Origin: an uncultured Porphyromonadaceae bacterium
GTDB taxonomy: Bacteria; Bacteroidota; Bacteroidia; Bacteroidales; Muribaculaceae
DNA length: 35,263 nucleotides
Reading direction: 5' to 3'
Assembly: GCA_947176995.1 (NCBI GenBank)
Contig: CAMWSY010000005.1
Location: 1 to 35,263 of the forward strand
In this document: positions 34,763 to 35,263 of the stretch, one piece after another
Position numbering within the stretch: position 1 is the stretch's first letter
Layout: the number at the start of each line of letters is the position of its first letter
The notes under the pieces: generated by a model
Told to the model about the DNA's origin: nothing
The model's input: only the letters and a program-made list of their open reading frames with translations
Databases searched by the model: none
Made by a program: the position numbers and the translations under genes

Positions 34763-35263
34763 TTATTCGAAAATCGAGAGAACAGGGCGTCCGATCCACA
34801 CCTGCGGAGTCTCGAGTCCGAAGATGCGGGCGATGGTGGGGGCTACGTCAAACTGCATCATGCTCTCGGGAATCTCATTGCCTCCTTTGCGTATTCCCTT
34901 GCCGAGAATGATAAACGGAGTCTCCATCTCCTGCATTGTTTTGCCGCCATGTCCCTTGCCGATACCGCCGTGATCGGCAGTGACTATGATGATTGAATTG
35001 TCATATATTCCGGCCTCCTTAGTTGCCTGAACGATCTCGGCCACGCATGAGTCAAGTTCATGAAGCTTGGCGTAATATTGCGGTGTGTCGTGCCCTGCGA
35101 CATGTCCGGCATGGTCTGGCTCGTCATAAACGATGTTGAGCAGAGTGGGTTTGGCCGACTTGATATATTCGCAGGCAGCTTTTGTAGTTGACTGGTTGAG
35201 CGGCTTTTCGCTTATCACACGGTCGAGATTGAGAGCGAGGGTGTCACACACATAGCGTATGCC
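34763..35263 (-). CDS. Alkaline-phosphatase-superfamily protein, N-terminus truncated by the window edge
   Basis: NIVYDEPDHAGHVAGHDTPQYYAKLHELD and IIIVTADHGGIGKGHGGKTMQEMETPFIILGKGI metal-site motifs; frame open to the right edge. Confidence 0.85.
   Translation of the reverse strand, partial: GIRYVCDTLALNLDRVISEKPLNQSTTKAACEYIKSAKPTLLNIVYDEPDHAGHVAGHDTPQYYAKLHELDSCVAEIVQATKEAGIYDNSIIIVTADHGGIGKGHGGKTMQEMETPFIILGKGIRKGGNEIPESMMQFDVAPTIARIFGLETPQVWIGRPVLSIFE

Noticed and set aside
1-35263. CRISPR array, prophage, integrase, transposase or defence system
   Set aside because: No spaced direct repeats, no transposase, integrase or phage structural genes and no recognisable defence domains were seen; gene content is mostly core metabolism.

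Overview
Chromosomal window from a Bacteroidetes genome. A Bacteroidales/Muribaculaceae-like origin is inferred from gene content, TTTG-N19-21-TAnnTTTG promoters and A-rich leaders without Shine-Dalgarno sites. From left to right it holds: a partial minus-strand DUF5103-like gene missing from the ORF track; argD and a short ssb; a minus-strand four-gene 2-oxoacid:ferredoxin oxidoreductase operon; a DEAD-box helicase, a GT2 glycosyltransferase, a DHH phosphoesterase, a DUF4827 protein, glmM, an M20/argE-like peptidase and a DUF4923 protein; a complete trpBEGDCFA operon; a Bcr/CflA MFS transporter and tRNA-Cys(GCA); a lipoprotein aldose epimerase; an 849-codon periplasmic sensor with PAS domains and a degenerate receiver but no kinase core; a substrate-binding protein and porin pair; an M16 peptidase and a cyclophilin; a galK-galM-nucleotidyltransferase cluster; the primary sigma factor; and a partial alkaline-phosphatase-family gene. 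The strongest hidden signal lies upstream of trpB. There, an unannotated 23-aa leader peptide (MSTTTNYNSKFYWWRRKDLFRWR*) with tandem Trp codons is followed by competing hairpins and an intrinsic terminator, the layout of a ribosome-mediated trp attenuator. Other signals are: a 40-nt element shared (30/40) by the trpB and epimerase 5' leaders; an exact two-block promoter motif shared by the DUF5103 and porin genes; a glycosyltransferase frame with no canonical start codon that follows the helicase stop in the same frame; and dispersed palindrome, 9-mer and terminator modules at gene ends. All calls come from reading the sequence; no database search or folding program was run.
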